Assembly (NCBI RefSeq): GCF_900110765.1
Contig: NZ_FOEO01000018.1
Location: forward strand, 1-64,000
Reading direction: 5' to 3'
Length of the DNA: 64,000 nucleotides
Origin: Pseudomonas sp. NFACC02
GTDB taxonomy: Bacteria; Pseudomonadota; Gammaproteobacteria; Pseudomonadales; Pseudomonadaceae
In this document: positions 18,384 through 27,846 of the stretch, one piece after another
Layout of the letters: every line of letters starts with the position of its first letter
How positions within the stretch are numbered: position 1 is the first letter of the stretch
Notes under the pieces: model-generated
What the model was told of the DNA's origin: nothing
The model's input: only the letters and a program-made list of their open reading frames with translations
Databases searched by the model: none
Program-made: the position numbers and the translations under genes

Positions 18384-19586
18384 TTATCGTTCTATTGCCA
18401 GGGCCAGGCCCTGTCCCACGCCGACGCACATCGTGGCCAATGCCCTGCTGCCACCGGTTTTTTCCAATTGATGCAACGCGGTCAGCACCAGCCGCGCACC
18501 GCTCATGCCCAACGGGTGGCCCAGGGAAATAGCTCCACCGTTCGGGTTGACCTTGGGCGAATCGTCGGCGATACCGAGTTCGCGCATGACCGCCAGGCCC
18601 TGGCTGGCAAACGCTTCATTGAGTTCGATCACGTCAAAATCTGAAACAGCCAGGCCCAAACGCTCAACCAGCTTGCGCACCGCCGGGACCGGACCGATGC
18701 CCATGACGCGCGGCAGGACGCCCGCACTGGCCATGCCCAACACGCGGGCGCGTGGGGTCAGGCCATGTTTCTTGACCGCATCCGCTGACGCCAGAATCAG
18801 CGCGACGGCACCGTCGTTCAAACCGGCCGCGTTGCCTGCGGTCACGGTCTTGCCGGCACCGTTGACCGGTTTCAATCGGGCCAGTGCTTCCAGGCTGGTT
18901 TCGGCGCGCGGATGCTCATCCCGGTCGACGATGGTTTCGCCCTTCTTGTGAGCGATCCGTACCGGCACGATTTCTTCAGCGAAGAAGCCCGAAGCCTGCG
19001 CCGCTGCGGTCCGTTGCTGGCTGCGCAGCGCGAACGCGTCCTGATCCTCTCTGGACACCTTGAAGTCCTCGGCAACGTTGTCGCCGGTCTGCGGCATGGT
19101 CTCGACGCCGTACTGGTCTTTCATCTGCGGGTTGACGAAGCGCCAGCCCAAGGTGGTGTCTTCCAGCTTCTGCCCCCGACCGAATGCGCTGTCGGCCTTG
19201 CCCATGACGAACGGCGCACGAGACATCGACTCGACGCCACCGGCTATCGCCAGCTCCATCTCGCCACAGGCAATCGCGCGGAAAGCGCTACCCACGGCGT
19301 CCAGCCCCGACGCGCAGAGACGATTGACGGTGACGCCGGGCACGGTTTCCGGCAAGCCGGCCAGCAACGCCGCCATGCGCGCGACATTTCGGTTGTCTTC
19401 GCCGGCCTGATTGGCGCAGCCAAGGAACACTTCGTCGACCTCCCTCCAGTTCACCGATGGATTACGCTCCATCAATGCCTTGATCGGCAGAGCAGCCAGA
19501 TCGTCCGCGCGGACAGTCGCCAGCGCGCCGCCGAAGCGGCCTATCGGGGTGCGAATCGCATCGCAGATAAAAACATCACGCATCAT
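18384..19586 (-). CDS. pcaF: 3-oxoadipyl-CoA thiolase
   Basis: The 400-residue thiolase has the acyl-accepting Cys in [15 protein letters not shown] (about residue 91), the His in [16 protein letters not shown], and the C-terminal Cys in [10 protein letters not shown]. It cleaves beta-ketoadipyl-CoA to succinyl-CoA and acetyl-CoA. Its start overlaps the pcaJ stop in ATGA. Two consecutive ATG codons open the frame and either may be used. Pathway context favours PcaF over a generic acetyl-CoA acetyltransferase. Confidence 0.92.
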   Translation of the reverse strand: MMRDVFICDAIRTPIGRFGGALATVRADDLAALPIKALMERNPSVNWREVDEVFLGCANQAGEDNRNVARMAALLAGLPETVPGVTVNRLCASGLDAVGSAFRAIACGEMELAIAGGVESMSRAPFVMGKADSAFGRGQKLEDTTLGWRFVNPQMKDQYGVETMPQTGDNVAEDFKVSREDQDAFALRSQQRTAAAQASGFFAEEIVPVRIAHKKGETIVDRDEHPRAETSLEALARLKPVNGAGKTVTAGNAAGLNDGAVALILASADAVKKHGLTPRARVLGMASAGVLPRVMGIGPVPAVRKLVERLGLAVSDFDVIELNEAFASQGLAVMRELGIADDSPKVNPNGGAISLGHPLGMSGARLVLTALHQLEKTGGSRALATMCVGVGQGLALAIER

Positions 19587-20362
19587 GCTTCTCCCGGGGT
19601 CTGACCATGGGCGGCAGCGGTACGCGCTTCCAGATCACGCAAGGCGCTCAGCTCGTATTCGGTGGGTTCTTCAGAAACCGCCACGTTTTCGGCAAAACGC
19701 ACTTCCCAGCCCGTCGCCGCTATCACTTGCTCGCGGGTCACGCCCGGATGCAGCGTGGTCACCACAAACTCGTTGGTGCCCGCTTCCGGCTCCATGATGC
19801 ACAGGTCGGTGATGATGCCCACTGGCCCTGCGCCCGGCAGGCCGAGGCGTTTGCGAGAGTCGCCGCCTTCGCCGTGGCCGACGGAGGTCATGAAATCCAG
19901 CGTGTTGACGAACGCACGCGAAGATTGCTTGAGGATGATCAGCACTTCCTTGGCGGAACCCGCAATTTCAGGTGCCCCACCAGCACCCGGCAAGCGCACT
20001 TTCGGATTGTGGTAATCGCCCACCACGGTGGTGTTGATGTTGCCGAAACGGTCGACCTGAGCGGCGCCGAGGAAACCGACATCGACCCGACCGCCTTGCA
20101 GCCAGTAGCGGAAAATTTCGCTGGTGGATACCACGGTGTCCGCGGTTTCGGCCAACTCGCCGTCGCCGATGGACAGCGGCAGAACATCAGGTTTGGCGCC
20201 AATCGGACCGGATTCGTAAATCAGCACGACATCGGGTGACGAGGTCAGCCGCGCGAGGTTAGCCGCCTTGGAAGGCAGCCCGATGCCGACGAAGCAGACA
20301 GAGCCGTTTTTCAAGCGACGGGCTGCGGCCACGGTCATCATTTCACTGGTGGTGTAGGTCAT
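19583..20362 (-). CDS. pcaJ: 3-oxoacid (3-oxoadipate) CoA-transferase subunit B
   Basis: The 259-residue protein is the beta subunit of a family I CoA-transferase. The catalytic Glu lies in [10 protein letters not shown] (about residue 50), and [14 protein letters not shown] is characteristic. With PcaI it transfers CoA from succinyl-CoA to beta-ketoadipate. It overlaps pcaI by one base (TAATG) and pcaF by four, a tight translationally coupled trio. Confidence 0.92.
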   Translation of the reverse strand: MTYTTSEMMTVAAARRLKNGSVCFVGIGLPSKAANLARLTSSPDVVLIYESGPIGAKPDVLPLSIGDGELAETADTVVSTSEIFRYWLQGGRVDVGFLGAAQVDRFGNINTTVVGDYHNPKVRLPGAGGAPEIAGSAKEVLIILKQSSRAFVNTLDFMTSVGHGEGGDSRKRLGLPGAGPVGIITDLCIMEPEAGTNEFVVTTLHPGVTREQVIAATGWEVRFAENVAVSEEPTEYELSALRDLEARTAAAHGQTPGEA

Positions 20363-21219
20363 TATTTTGCCTCCGAAGCGCGGGCCAGCTTGCTCTGGAA
20401 CTCACTGAAATCACGGGTGCCGTGGATGTATTCATCGATCCATGCCGTAAATGCCTCACGGTCACGACCGATTGCGTCCCACGCCTGATAGAAACGGTTG
20501 TCGCGTTCGTAGTAACCATGCGCGTAGGAAGGGTGGGCCCCGCCCGGTACAAGGCAGACCGCGCTGAGGGCCCAGGTTGGCAGCACACAGGCGTTCATGG
20601 GCGCATTGAGGTCATCGACGATTTCCTCAACGGTGACGATGCAACGCCTGGCGGACAACGCGGCTTCTTTCTGCACCCCAAGAATGCCCCAGAGCAGGAC
20701 GTTGCCCTTGCGATCGGCTTTTTGCGCGTGGATCACGGTGACATCAGGGCGCACGGCAGGGACCGCCGCGAGCACCTCACCGGTGAACGGACAGGTCACG
20801 GACTTGATCAGCGGGTTAACCTTCGGCAGGTCAGAACCGGCGTAAGCGCGCAGCACAGCGAACGGCAGGCCCGAAGCGCCCGCGACGTAAGCGTTGGCAA
20901 GGTCCGCATGGCTGTGCTCTTCAATTTCCATGGGCTGCGGCCATTGCTTTTCAACAGCATCGCGCAGACGGTGTAACGACCCCACACCCGGGTTGCCACC
21001 CCACGAGAAAACCAGCTTCTTCGCACAGCCCGCACCGATCAACTGGTCGTAGATCAAGTCCGGGGTCATGCGAACCAGCGTCAGGTCCTTCTTCTTCTGA
21101 CGAATGATTTCGTGACCGGCAGCCGTAGGAATCAGATGGGTGAAGCCTTCCAGCGCAACGGTGTCGCCATCGTTGATGAATTGCTCCACGGCATCGTGCA
21201 GGGAAAGAATGTCCGCCAT
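20362..21219 (-). CDS. pcaI: 3-oxoacid (3-oxoadipate) CoA-transferase subunit A
   Basis: The 285-residue alpha subunit begins MADILSLHDAVEQFINDGDTV, has the GFTHLIPTAAGHEIIRQ block and the glycine-rich FSWGGNPGVGSLHR segment. The start at 21219 is chosen because CTGGAG stands 7 bases upstream; an in-frame extension to 21312 would run over the PcaR operators. It is the first gene of pcaIJF and is controlled by PcaR sites 90-125 bp upstream. Confidence 0.92.
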   Translation of the reverse strand: MADILSLHDAVEQFINDGDTVALEGFTHLIPTAAGHEIIRQKKKDLTLVRMTPDLIYDQLIGAGCAKKLVFSWGGNPGVGSLHRLRDAVEKQWPQPMEIEEHSHADLANAYVAGASGLPFAVLRAYAGSDLPKVNPLIKSVTCPFTGEVLAAVPAVRPDVTVIHAQKADRKGNVLLWGILGVQKEAALSARRCIVTVEEIVDDLNAPMNACVLPTWALSAVCLVPGGAHPSYAHGYYERDNRFYQAWDAIGRDREAFTAWIDEYIHGTRDFSEFQSKLARASEAK

Positions 21220-21310
21220 GAGGTGCTCCAGGTTCAAAATCTCATCGGTGAGCGGCGTGTGGAACAACGCCGGGATGAGATTCAGGTTATGCCTGGGGGT
21301 GGAACGGAAC

Positions 21311-21345
21311 AATCCGATAATCGACTAACCGTTCGATAATCGAAC
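21311..21345 (-). promoter_or_regulatory. PcaR operators upstream of pcaI
   Basis: A 15-bp palindrome GTTCGATAATCGAAC at 21331-21345 and a second copy AATCCGATAATCGAC at 21311-21325 lie 20 bp apart centre to centre (two helical turns). They match the PcaR-binding sequence GTTCGATAATCGCAC I recall from P. putida. PcaR activates pcaIJ in response to beta-ketoadipate. Confidence 0.82.
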
Positions 21346-21365
21346 AGAGAGTGAGGGCGATCAAA

Positions 21366-22208
21366 TCAGGTGAACAGCTGGGTACTCAGATCGCGGCTGG
21401 CGTCGAGCATGATGGGCAGAAACTTCTGCTCCAGTTCATTGCGTGTCACACGTCCGGCGCTGGTGCTGACGTTAAGCGCCGCCAGCACCTGCCCCGACGC
21501 GTCATAAACCGGGACTGCGATCGAGCGCAAACCCTGCTCCAGTTCCTGATCGACAATGCACCAGCCTTGCTGGCGGACCTGCTGCAAACATTCAAGCAAC
21601 GCCTCGGGCGTACGCAGGGTGCGACTGGTTTTGGGCTGCAGGTCCACATGATCCAGGTATTCCTGCAGCGATACGTCGTCCAGCGCGGCCAGCAGAATCC
21701 TGCCCATCGAGGTGCAATACGCCGGTAACCGGCCGCCCACCGCCAGATCAACGGAAATCAGCCGTTGGGTGGTCGCAGAACGGGCGATATAAAGGATGTC
21801 GTCCCCCTCGAGCGTCGCCATGTTGCAGGCCTCATGCAACTGGCTGCTCATGCGGTCCAGATAAGGTTGGGACGAGACAGCCAGCGGCGTCGACGACAGA
21901 TAAGCGTGACCCAGAGTCAGCACTTTCGGCAGCAGTGAATAGGTGCGTCCGTCGGTGGTGGCGTAACCCAGTTTGATCAGTGTGTGCAGACAGCGGCGCA
22001 CGGCCGCGCGGGGAATTTCCGTGCGGTGGCTGATTTGCGCAATGGTCAGGTGGCGCTTGCGCTCCTGAAACGCATGAATGACGGCCAGTCCACGCGCCAG
22101 TGACGTCATGAAATCCGGATCACCTGTCAGGGCCTGAATACGCTTGGCGGGGGACGCCACGATGGGTGGTGCCAGCGAAGTAAAGGAATTACGCAGTTGA
22201 TCGTTCAT
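21366..22208 (-). CDS. pcaR: IclR-family regulator of the beta-ketoadipate pathway
   Basis: The 280-residue protein has an N-terminal winged HTH (LTIAQISHRTEIPRAAVRRC, about residues 54-73, after SLARGLAVIHAF) and an IclR effector domain ending in SIAVPVYDASGQVLAALNVS. PcaR-type proteins sense beta-ketoadipate and activate pca genes while repressing themselves. It lies upstream of pcaI in the same direction, with operators on both sides. The start gives a normal family length. Confidence 0.92.
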   Translation of the reverse strand: MNDQLRNSFTSLAPPIVASPAKRIQALTGDPDFMTSLARGLAVIHAFQERKRHLTIAQISHRTEIPRAAVRRCLHTLIKLGYATTDGRTYSLLPKVLTLGHAYLSSTPLAVSSQPYLDRMSSQLHEACNMATLEGDDILYIARSATTQRLISVDLAVGGRLPAYCTSMGRILLAALDDVSLQEYLDHVDLQPKTSRTLRTPEALLECLQQVRQQGWCIVDQELEQGLRSIAVPVYDASGQVLAALNVSTSAGRVTRNELEQKFLPIMLDASRDLSTQLFT

Positions 22209-22291
22209 CTTGATACCGTTCGTCGTGGCCGCGCAGGCCTTCTATAGCGCCACTCTCGTCTCTTTTTTTGGAGACATCAAGGGTGGTATGG

Positions 22292-22323
22292 GCGATTATC
22301 GAACCACTGGCCGATAATCGCAA
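22292..22323. promoter_or_regulatory. PcaR operator pair upstream of pcaR
   Basis: GCGATTATCGAAC at 22292-22304 and CCGATAATCGCAA at 22311-22323 share the CGATAATCG core seen before pcaI, and are about 19 bp apart. They sit about 85 bp before the pcaR start, fitting autoregulation. Confidence 0.78.
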
Positions 22324-22414
22324 TTGACCGGACGTCTCGTTGCTTATACCTTTCACACGCCACCATGTGGCTTCTTGGAAATACTGGTCAGGTACCCACT
22401 GAGAAGTCCCAGGC

Positions 22415-22444
22415 ACGGCCTTGCTCACCGCAAGGCCGTTTTTG
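22415..22444 (+). terminator. Orphan intrinsic terminator divergent from pcaR
   Basis: A perfect 10-bp stem ACGGCCTTGC/GCAAGGCCGT with a 5-base loop is followed by TTTTTG on the plus strand. No gene on that strand lies upstream, because the next features are the PcaR operators and minus-strand pcaR. It may end a short non-coding transcript that begins near 22320. Confidence 0.7.
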
Positions 22445-22774
22445 TCTGTGCCTCATCCCGAATCCCCTCAATGTTTGAATCCGATACATTTACGTGCGCG
22501 GCTCAATCGAATCAGCATGGAAATACGTCGCCAGAATTTTGTCTCGGCAGTTCACGATTGAATAACAAAGTTCTGTCATAAATTTTCCTGCACAAACTTC
22601 GGAACCTTCGTACACGAAAAGAGTATTTATCCTCAGTTATTCAATAACGGGTCGCGCCACAGTTGACTCTTTTGCTCTTCTTGGAGATAGTACGCGGTAA
22701 TTGACGCGCTATAACGCTAAGGTGTGAGGGTGACGTCCACGCCAAACCTGTGTGGATCCAATCATCGCACCGCA

Positions 22775-22883
22775 TGCACTACCCGAGTGCATTGCCAGCG
22801 ATAGACAGGCCAGAAGCCTGGTCGATTAGCCAGCCAACGCTGGCAAGCCGAAAAAATGTATGTTGCTACGACAGCTTTGTCGT
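22775..22883. other. Cluster of hairpins in an otherwise gene-free stretch
   Basis: Three stems occur in a row within the gene-free stretch 22209-23036: TGCACT/AGTGCA at 22775-22791, GCCAGCG/CGCTGGC at 22794-22844 enclosing CAGGC/GCCTG, and ACGACA-GCTT-TGTCGT at 22868-22883. I cannot match them to a known riboswitch or small RNA. They could be a structured leader or small RNA upstream of the 65-residue protein and pitA. The rest of the stretch holds the pcaR control region and nothing else I recognise. Confidence 0.4.
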
Positions 22884-23036
22884 TCTGGTGCGCGTAGCCG
22901 CGTGTGACAGAAGTGTTTAATACACTCGCTCATGACTCATCGATAACGTTTATTTTCCATCGATCGGTCAATGGCCTTAACACTTCCAGCCACTGCGTTA
23001 TCGCCAGAACCGCACTCGACACAATCAGGTATTAAC

Positions 23037-23234
23037 GTGACCAAAGATGAACTGCGCGCAGAATTAGAGCGCCAGGAACAACGTTACAAGGAAGTTTACG
23101 GTGGCGAAATCACCACCTACGCCGCTCAGCCCGAACCTGAACGCAAGCCTTGGCGCAAAAGGGCCAGTTTACTCGATCAGGCATTCAAGCAAGAACTGCA
23201 GAAAATGGAAGACGAGCTCAAAGAAGAGCCTTGA
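23037..23234 (+). CDS. Small highly charged helical protein (65 aa)
   Basis: The product starts with a GTG in [19 protein letters not shown] and is rich in Glu, Lys and Arg, with predicted coiled helices at both ends and a central [20 protein letters not shown] linker. I preferred GTG 23037, preceded by CAGGT, over the frame opening at 22971, because the upstream residues look unlike protein. I recognise it only as a conserved Pseudomonas small protein type. It lies 229 bp upstream of the phosphate transporter gene. Confidence 0.65.
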   Translation: MTKDELRAELERQEQRYKEVYGGEITTYAAQPEPERKPWRKRASLLDQAFKQELQKMEDELKEEP

Positions 23235-23463
23235 ATCCGTTTGACAGTCGACGCTGAAGCAACGGCCAGATACTCGATTCACCCGACCCGGTTTCAGCCA
23301 AGGTTGAAGCACGCTACTGTGTTTCTGCTACCTTGCAAAAAGTCAACAGGGGTGCGCGGGCAGAATTTTCGTTGCAGGTTGCTACCAATTGGCGGCTTGC
23401 CTATCGATTAGTTTTTTTTCTGTCATAATCCCGCCCCCTTAATACCGGGTCAGAAAACCTTCC

Positions 23464-24936
23464 ATGATCGATTTATTCAGCGGACTGGATGCCTGGGTGA
23501 TTGTGAGCTTGCTGCTCGCCCTGGCTTTTGTCCTCACCTTCGAGTTCATCAACGGCTTTCATGACACCGCCAACGCGGTGGCGACAGTCATTTACACCAA
23601 GGCCATGCCGCCACATCTGGCGGTATTTTTCTCGGGTGTGTTCAACTTTCTCGGGGTACTGCTCGGCGGTGTCGGCGTGGCGTATGCCATCGTCCACTTG
23701 CTGCCGGTCGAGTTGCTGATCAACGTCAATACCGGTCATGGTCTGGCGATGGTGTTCTCGTTGCTCGCGGCGGCAATCACCTGGAACCTGGGTACGTGGT
23801 ACTTCGGTATCCCGGCGTCCAGTTCGCACACCTTGATCGGGTCGATCCTGGGCGTGGGCCTGGCCAATGCGCTGATCAACCACATTCCGCTGGGCGAAGG
23901 CGTGAACTGGCAGAAGGCGATCGATATCGGTGCCTCGCTCGTGTTCTCGCCACTGATGGGTTTCATCGTCGCCGCGCTGGTGCTGATCGGTCTTAAAACC
24001 TGGCGTCCGCTGTCGAAAATGCACAAGACACCGGAACAACGGCGCAAGCTCGACGACAAGAAGCACCCACCGTTCTGGAATCGTCTGGTGCTGGTGATTT
24101 CGGCGATGGCGGTCAGTTTCGTGCACGGCTCCAATGACGGACAGAAAGGTATTGGCTTGATCATGCTGGTGCTGATCGGCATCGTACCTGCGCAATTCGT
24201 ACTGGATCTGAGCACCACGACCTACCAGATCGAACGTACCCGCGATGCGACGTTGCACCTGAGTCAGTTTTACCAGCGCAACAACGCGACGCTGGGCGAG
24301 TACCTGGCCCTGGGCAAATCAAAGAGCGGTGACCTGCCTGAGCGCTTCAGTTGCAACCCGGAACAAACCGAACCCACCATCGATGCCCTGCTCAACAACC
24401 TCAAGGGTGTGACCGACTATCACAGCCTGGCGCCCGAGCATCGCATCGAAGTGCGCCGCTACTTGCTGTGCCTGGATGACACCGCGCGCAAGGTCAGCAA
24501 GCTGCCGGCGCTGGATGCACGCGAGAAATCCGATCTGGACAAACTGCGCAAAGACCTGACGGCGACCACTGAATATGCCCCTTTCTGGGTGATCCTTGCC
24601 GTAGCGCTGGCGCTGGGCATCGGCACCATGGTCGGCTGGAAACGTGTGGTGCTGACCATTGGTGAGAAGATCGGCAAACAGGGCATGACTTACGCACAAG
24701 GCATGTCGGCGCAGATCACCACCGCCAGCGCGATCGCCTTGGCCAACGTCTTCAGCCTGCCGGTATCGACCACGCATATCCTGTCCTCCGGCGTTGCCGG
24801 GACCATGGTGGCGAACAAGAGTGGTCTGCAAGGCGGCACGGTGCGCAACATCCTGCTGGCCTGGGTCTTGACCCTGCCTGCAACAGTCGCCCTGTCGGCT
24901 GCGTTGTTCTGGCTGGCGTCCAAAGCGCTGGCGTGA
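23464..24936 (+). CDS. pitA: PiT-family inorganic phosphate transporter
   Basis: The 490-residue membrane protein carries both PiT signature repeats: FINGFHDTANAVATVIYTKAMP near residue 30 and VSFVHGSNDGQKGIGLIMLVLIG near residue 220. There are about ten TM segments and a large hydrophilic loop at about residues 250-365. It imports phosphate, probably as metal-phosphate complexes, using the proton gradient. A CATAAT -10-like box lies near 23424, followed by the GC-rich leader CCGCCCCC. A strong terminator follows. Confidence 0.92.
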   Translation: MIDLFSGLDAWVIVSLLLALAFVLTFEFINGFHDTANAVATVIYTKAMPPHLAVFFSGVFNFLGVLLGGVGVAYAIVHLLPVELLINVNTGHGLAMVFSLLAAAITWNLGTWYFGIPASSSHTLIGSILGVGLANALINHIPLGEGVNWQKAIDIGASLVFSPLMGFIVAALVLIGLKTWRPLSKMHKTPEQRRKLDDKKHPPFWNRLVLVISAMAVSFVHGSNDGQKGIGLIMLVLIGIVPAQFVLDLSTTTYQIERTRDATLHLSQFYQRNNATLGEYLALGKSKSGDLPERFSCNPEQTEPTIDALLNNLKGVTDYHSLAPEHRIEVRRYLLCLDDTARKVSKLPALDAREKSDLDKLRKDLTATTEYAPFWVILAVALALGIGTMVGWKRVVLTIGEKIGKQGMTYAQGMSAQITTASAIALANVFSLPVSTTHILSSGVAGTMVANKSGLQGGTVRNILLAWVLTLPATVALSAALFWLASKALA

Positions 24937-24955
24937 TCGCAGCGCAATGACCCAC

Positions 24956-24988
24956 GGTGCCCACTCATGGAGTGGGCACCATCGTTTT
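24956..24988. terminator. Terminator between convergent pitA and herA-like gene
   Basis: A perfect 11-bp stem GGTGCCCACTC/GAGTGGGCACC with a 3-base loop is followed by ATCGTTTT on the plus strand. It lies 20 bases after the pitA stop. On the minus strand there is only a short T-poor flank, so it mainly serves pitA. Confidence 0.8.
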
Positions 24989-25015
24989 GGGCGGGTGAAA
25001 CCGGGAAGCCAGCCG

Positions 25016-26506
25016 TCAGCGCCTCTTCTTGCCTCCACCCAGCAACGACCCCATCAAGCCTCGCACCAGCTCTCGGCCAATCTGGTTGGCTGCCTGACGC
25101 ATGGCGCTCTTGACCGCCTGCCCCGCCAGCCCGCCCAGAAAGCCACCGGCCATGTCTACAAAGCCGCCCTCTGCCTTCTCGTCCGCAACAGGTGCTTGCC
25201 CCGGTTCGGGTGCCGCCCCTTTCCTCGCCAGCAGCATTTCATACGCAGACTCGCGATCAACCGGCTTGTCGTAACGACCGGACAGCGGTGATTGAGCGAT
25301 CAACGCCCCGCGCTCGGCGTCGCTCAACGGTCCTATTCTTGACTGCGGCGGTGCAACCAGCACGCGCTTGACCATTTCCGGCGTGCCCTTCTCCTGCAGT
25401 GTGCCCACCAGCGCCTCACCGATTCCCAATTCGGTCAACACCGTCAGCGCGTCGAATTCGGGATTGGGCCGAAACCCTTCCGCCACGGCTCGCAGCGATT
25501 TCTGCTCCTTGCTGGTGAAGGCCCTCAAGCCGTGCTGGATGCGCAAGCCCAGTTGCGCAAGAATCGTATCGGGAAGGTCCGCAGGGGACTGCGTGACGAA
25601 ATAAACCCCCACGCCCTTGGAGCGTATCAGCCGGACCACCTGTTCAAGCCGGTCCTGCAAGGCTTTTGGCGTATCGGCGAACAGCAGATGAGCCTCGTCG
25701 AAAAACAACGCCAGCAACGGTTTGTCTGCGTCCCCGCGTTCCGGAAGCTGCTCGAATAGCTCAGCCAGCAGCCACAACAAAAATGTCGCGTAGACCTTCG
25801 GCGCCTCATGCACCAGACGGCTGGCATCCAGCAGATGAATACGCCCTCGCCCATCGCTCGCTGGCTGCAGGATGTCTTCGAGCTGCAGTGCCGGCTCGCC
25901 GAACAGCGCCTCGGCGCCCTGCTGCTCCAGCACCGCCAGGCGCCGCAGCAGCGCCTGACTGGAACCTGTGGTCATCAGCGCGCTGTCTTCGCCCAGCGCT
26001 TGGGGATTGTCACGCAAATGGTTGAGCAGCGCCTTGAGGTCTTTGATGTCCAGCAACAACAGCCCCTCGCGGTCGGCGACCTTGAAGGCGGCATACAGAG
26101 CGGACTGCTGGCTATCGGTCAGTTCCAGAAGGCTTCCCAGCAACAACGGCCCCATTTCAGACAACGTCGTACGAAGTGGATGACCCGAGCGACCCTGCAC
26201 ATCCCATAATGTCACCGGGTACCCCTGCGGCGTGTGATTCAGCCAGGGCATACCGGCGATACGCTCGGCAACCTTGCCCTGCGGATTACCCGCAGCGCCC
26301 AGCCCGCAAAGGTCGCCTTTGATGTCTGCGGCGAACACCGCAACACCGGCGTCGCTGAACACTTCAGCCAGGCGCTGCAAGGTCACGGTTTTTCCGGTAC
26401 CTGTCGCACCCGCCACCAAGCCGTGACGATTGGCCAGACGCATCGCCTGGCCGATTGGCTGTCCGTCCAGGCCTGCGCCAATCAGAATTTGTTGAGCATC
26501 AGGCAT
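25016..26506 (-). CDS. HerA-like P-loop ATPase (DUF853/YjgR type)
   Basis: The 496-residue ATPase has Walker A GATGTGKT (residues 33-40), Walker B LLALFFDEAHLLFAD, and the sensor-like VYFVTQSPADLPDTILAQLG. The domain is the HerA/DUF853 (YjgR) group of FtsK-HerA ATPases. A Gly/Lys/Arg-rich C-terminal tail (GGGKKRR) follows a Pro/Ala linker. No NurA nuclease partner is nearby, so a DNA-pumping role as in archaeal HerA is unproven. It is divergent from the glycosyltransferase operon. Confidence 0.88.
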   Translation of the reverse strand: MPDAQQILIGAGLDGQPIGQAMRLANRHGLVAGATGTGKTVTLQRLAEVFSDAGVAVFAADIKGDLCGLGAAGNPQGKVAERIAGMPWLNHTPQGYPVTLWDVQGRSGHPLRTTLSEMGPLLLGSLLELTDSQQSALYAAFKVADREGLLLLDIKDLKALLNHLRDNPQALGEDSALMTTGSSQALLRRLAVLEQQGAEALFGEPALQLEDILQPASDGRGRIHLLDASRLVHEAPKVYATFLLWLLAELFEQLPERGDADKPLLALFFDEAHLLFADTPKALQDRLEQVVRLIRSKGVGVYFVTQSPADLPDTILAQLGLRIQHGLRAFTSKEQKSLRAVAEGFRPNPEFDALTVLTELGIGEALVGTLQEKGTPEMVKRVLVAPPQSRIGPLSDAERGALIAQSPLSGRYDKPVDRESAYEMLLARKGAAPEPGQAPVADEKAEGGFVDMAGGFLGGLAGQAVKSAMRQAANQIGRELVRGLMGSLLGGGKKRR

Positions 26507-26618
26507 GTCTTCTCCTCAGGTCGGTTGTTTTCGCTTAGGCCAGGCGATACGGCGAGCGTCGCCCGCATTGCACATCACCGATCAGGGTCGGCTTATTCAC
26601 TCTAGTTCAGGTCACCCG

Positions 26619-27839
26619 ATGCCCACAGCGTCGCCCGTTCCAGAACTGTTTTCCGACCGAACAACTATTCTTGAACGTGGTCAACAATGGACGCGAACAC
26701 CGCAGGAGGCCACCGTGCATATCGCAGACATGACCATGTTCTACGCCCCTGCCAGCGGCGGCGTGCGCACTTATCTGGATGCCAAGCACCGCCGGCTGGG
26801 GATTTATCCCGACGTCCGACACAGTCTTCTCATTCCGGGCGCCGGCCTCGGCTCCAAGGATGGGGTGTACAGCGTGCCAGCCCCACCTGTGCCGTTTGGC
26901 AACGGCTACCGCTTTCCACTGCGGGTGGCCCCTTGGCGAAATACCCTGCGTGACCTTCATCCCGATCTCATTGAGGCCGGGGACCCCTATCTCACCGCCT
27001 GGGCGGCGCTGGATGCCCGCCGCCAGCTGGACGTCCCGGTCATTGGCTTCTACCACTCCGACCTTCCATTGCTGGTCAGCAACCGCATCGGCACTTGGGC
27101 GGGCACCAATGTCGAAACTTACATCAGCAAACTCTACGGCAACTTCGACCGCGTCCTCGCACCCAGCACGGCCATGGCAGAAAAACTCATTCGTATAGGC
27201 GTCACAAACGTGCACGTGCAGCCGTTGGGGGTGGACCTCGAGATGTTCCATCCTGCCCGCCGCGATCCGGGACTCAAGTCAGCGCTGGGCCTTGGCAACG
27301 AGACACACCTGCTGGTCTTTGCCGGGCGGGGGTCAAAGGAAAAAAACATCCCGATCCTGCTCGATTGTATGAGGGAGCTCGGCGAGGGTTATCACCTGTT
27401 GCTGGTAGGCTCGCACATGCCGACCCACGTGCCGGAGAATGTCAGTGTGATGAATCATTTCCTGCCGCCCGTAGAGGTTGCCCGCCTCTTGGCCAGCGCC
27501 GATGCGCTGGTGCACGCTGGCAATCAAGAGACCTTTGGCCTGGTGATTCTGGAGGCCATGGCCAGCGGGACACCCGTAGTGGCCGTTGATGCGGGCGCTT
27601 TCCGCGAGATCATTCCCGCCACCTGTGGCCTGTTGTGCGAACCCAATCATCCAAAGGCCATGGCCGACGCCGTGGGTCAGCTATTCAGGCAAGACCTCCC
27701 CGGCATGAGACGCGCGGCACGCCGCCATGTCGAAATGCACTACGATTGGGACACCGTCGTCGCCGGCCTGCTTGGTCATTACGCGTCAGTTCTGGGCATC
27801 ACGGTTGGCACCCGGGCACCGGCCTACGCTCATGGATGA
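26619..27839 (+). CDS. GT4-type (GT-B fold) glycosyltransferase
   Basis: The protein of about 406 residues has a GT-B fold. Its N-terminal acceptor domain has HIADMTMFYAPASGGVRTYLDAKHR (split), and its C-terminal donor domain has the sugar-nucleotide motif ETFGLVILEAMASGTPVVA with the usual two Glu. This is the retaining GT4 family. Acceptor and sugar are unknown, but the next two genes, a DUF2334 deacetylase-like protein and an LPG-synthase-TM-like protein, suggest a lipid-linked or envelope glycoconjugate. The ATG at 26619 was chosen over one at 26505 that would overlap the HerA-like start; a GTG nearer the conserved HIADMTM is also possible. Confidence 0.85.
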   Translation: MPTASPVPELFSDRTTILERGQQWTRTPQEATVHIADMTMFYAPASGGVRTYLDAKHRRLGIYPDVRHSLLIPGAGLGSKDGVYSVPAPPVPFGNGYRFPLRVAPWRNTLRDLHPDLIEAGDPYLTAWAALDARRQLDVPVIGFYHSDLPLLVSNRIGTWAGTNVETYISKLYGNFDRVLAPSTAMAEKLIRIGVTNVHVQPLGVDLEMFHPARRDPGLKSALGLGNETHLLVFAGRGSKEKNIPILLDCMRELGEGYHLLLVGSHMPTHVPENVSVMNHFLPPVEVARLLASADALVHAGNQETFGLVILEAMASGTPVVAVDAGAFREIIPATCGLLCEPNHPKAMADAVGQLFRQDLPGMRRAARRHVEMHYDWDTVVAGLLGHYASVLGITVGTRAPAYAHG

Positions 27840-27846
27840 GGTCCTT

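Noticed and set aside
25016..26506. HerA-NurA or defence-system interpretation of the HerA-like ATPase
   Set aside because: No NurA, SIR2 or other nuclease partner is adjacent; the sequence fits the widespread housekeeping DUF853/YjgR group.
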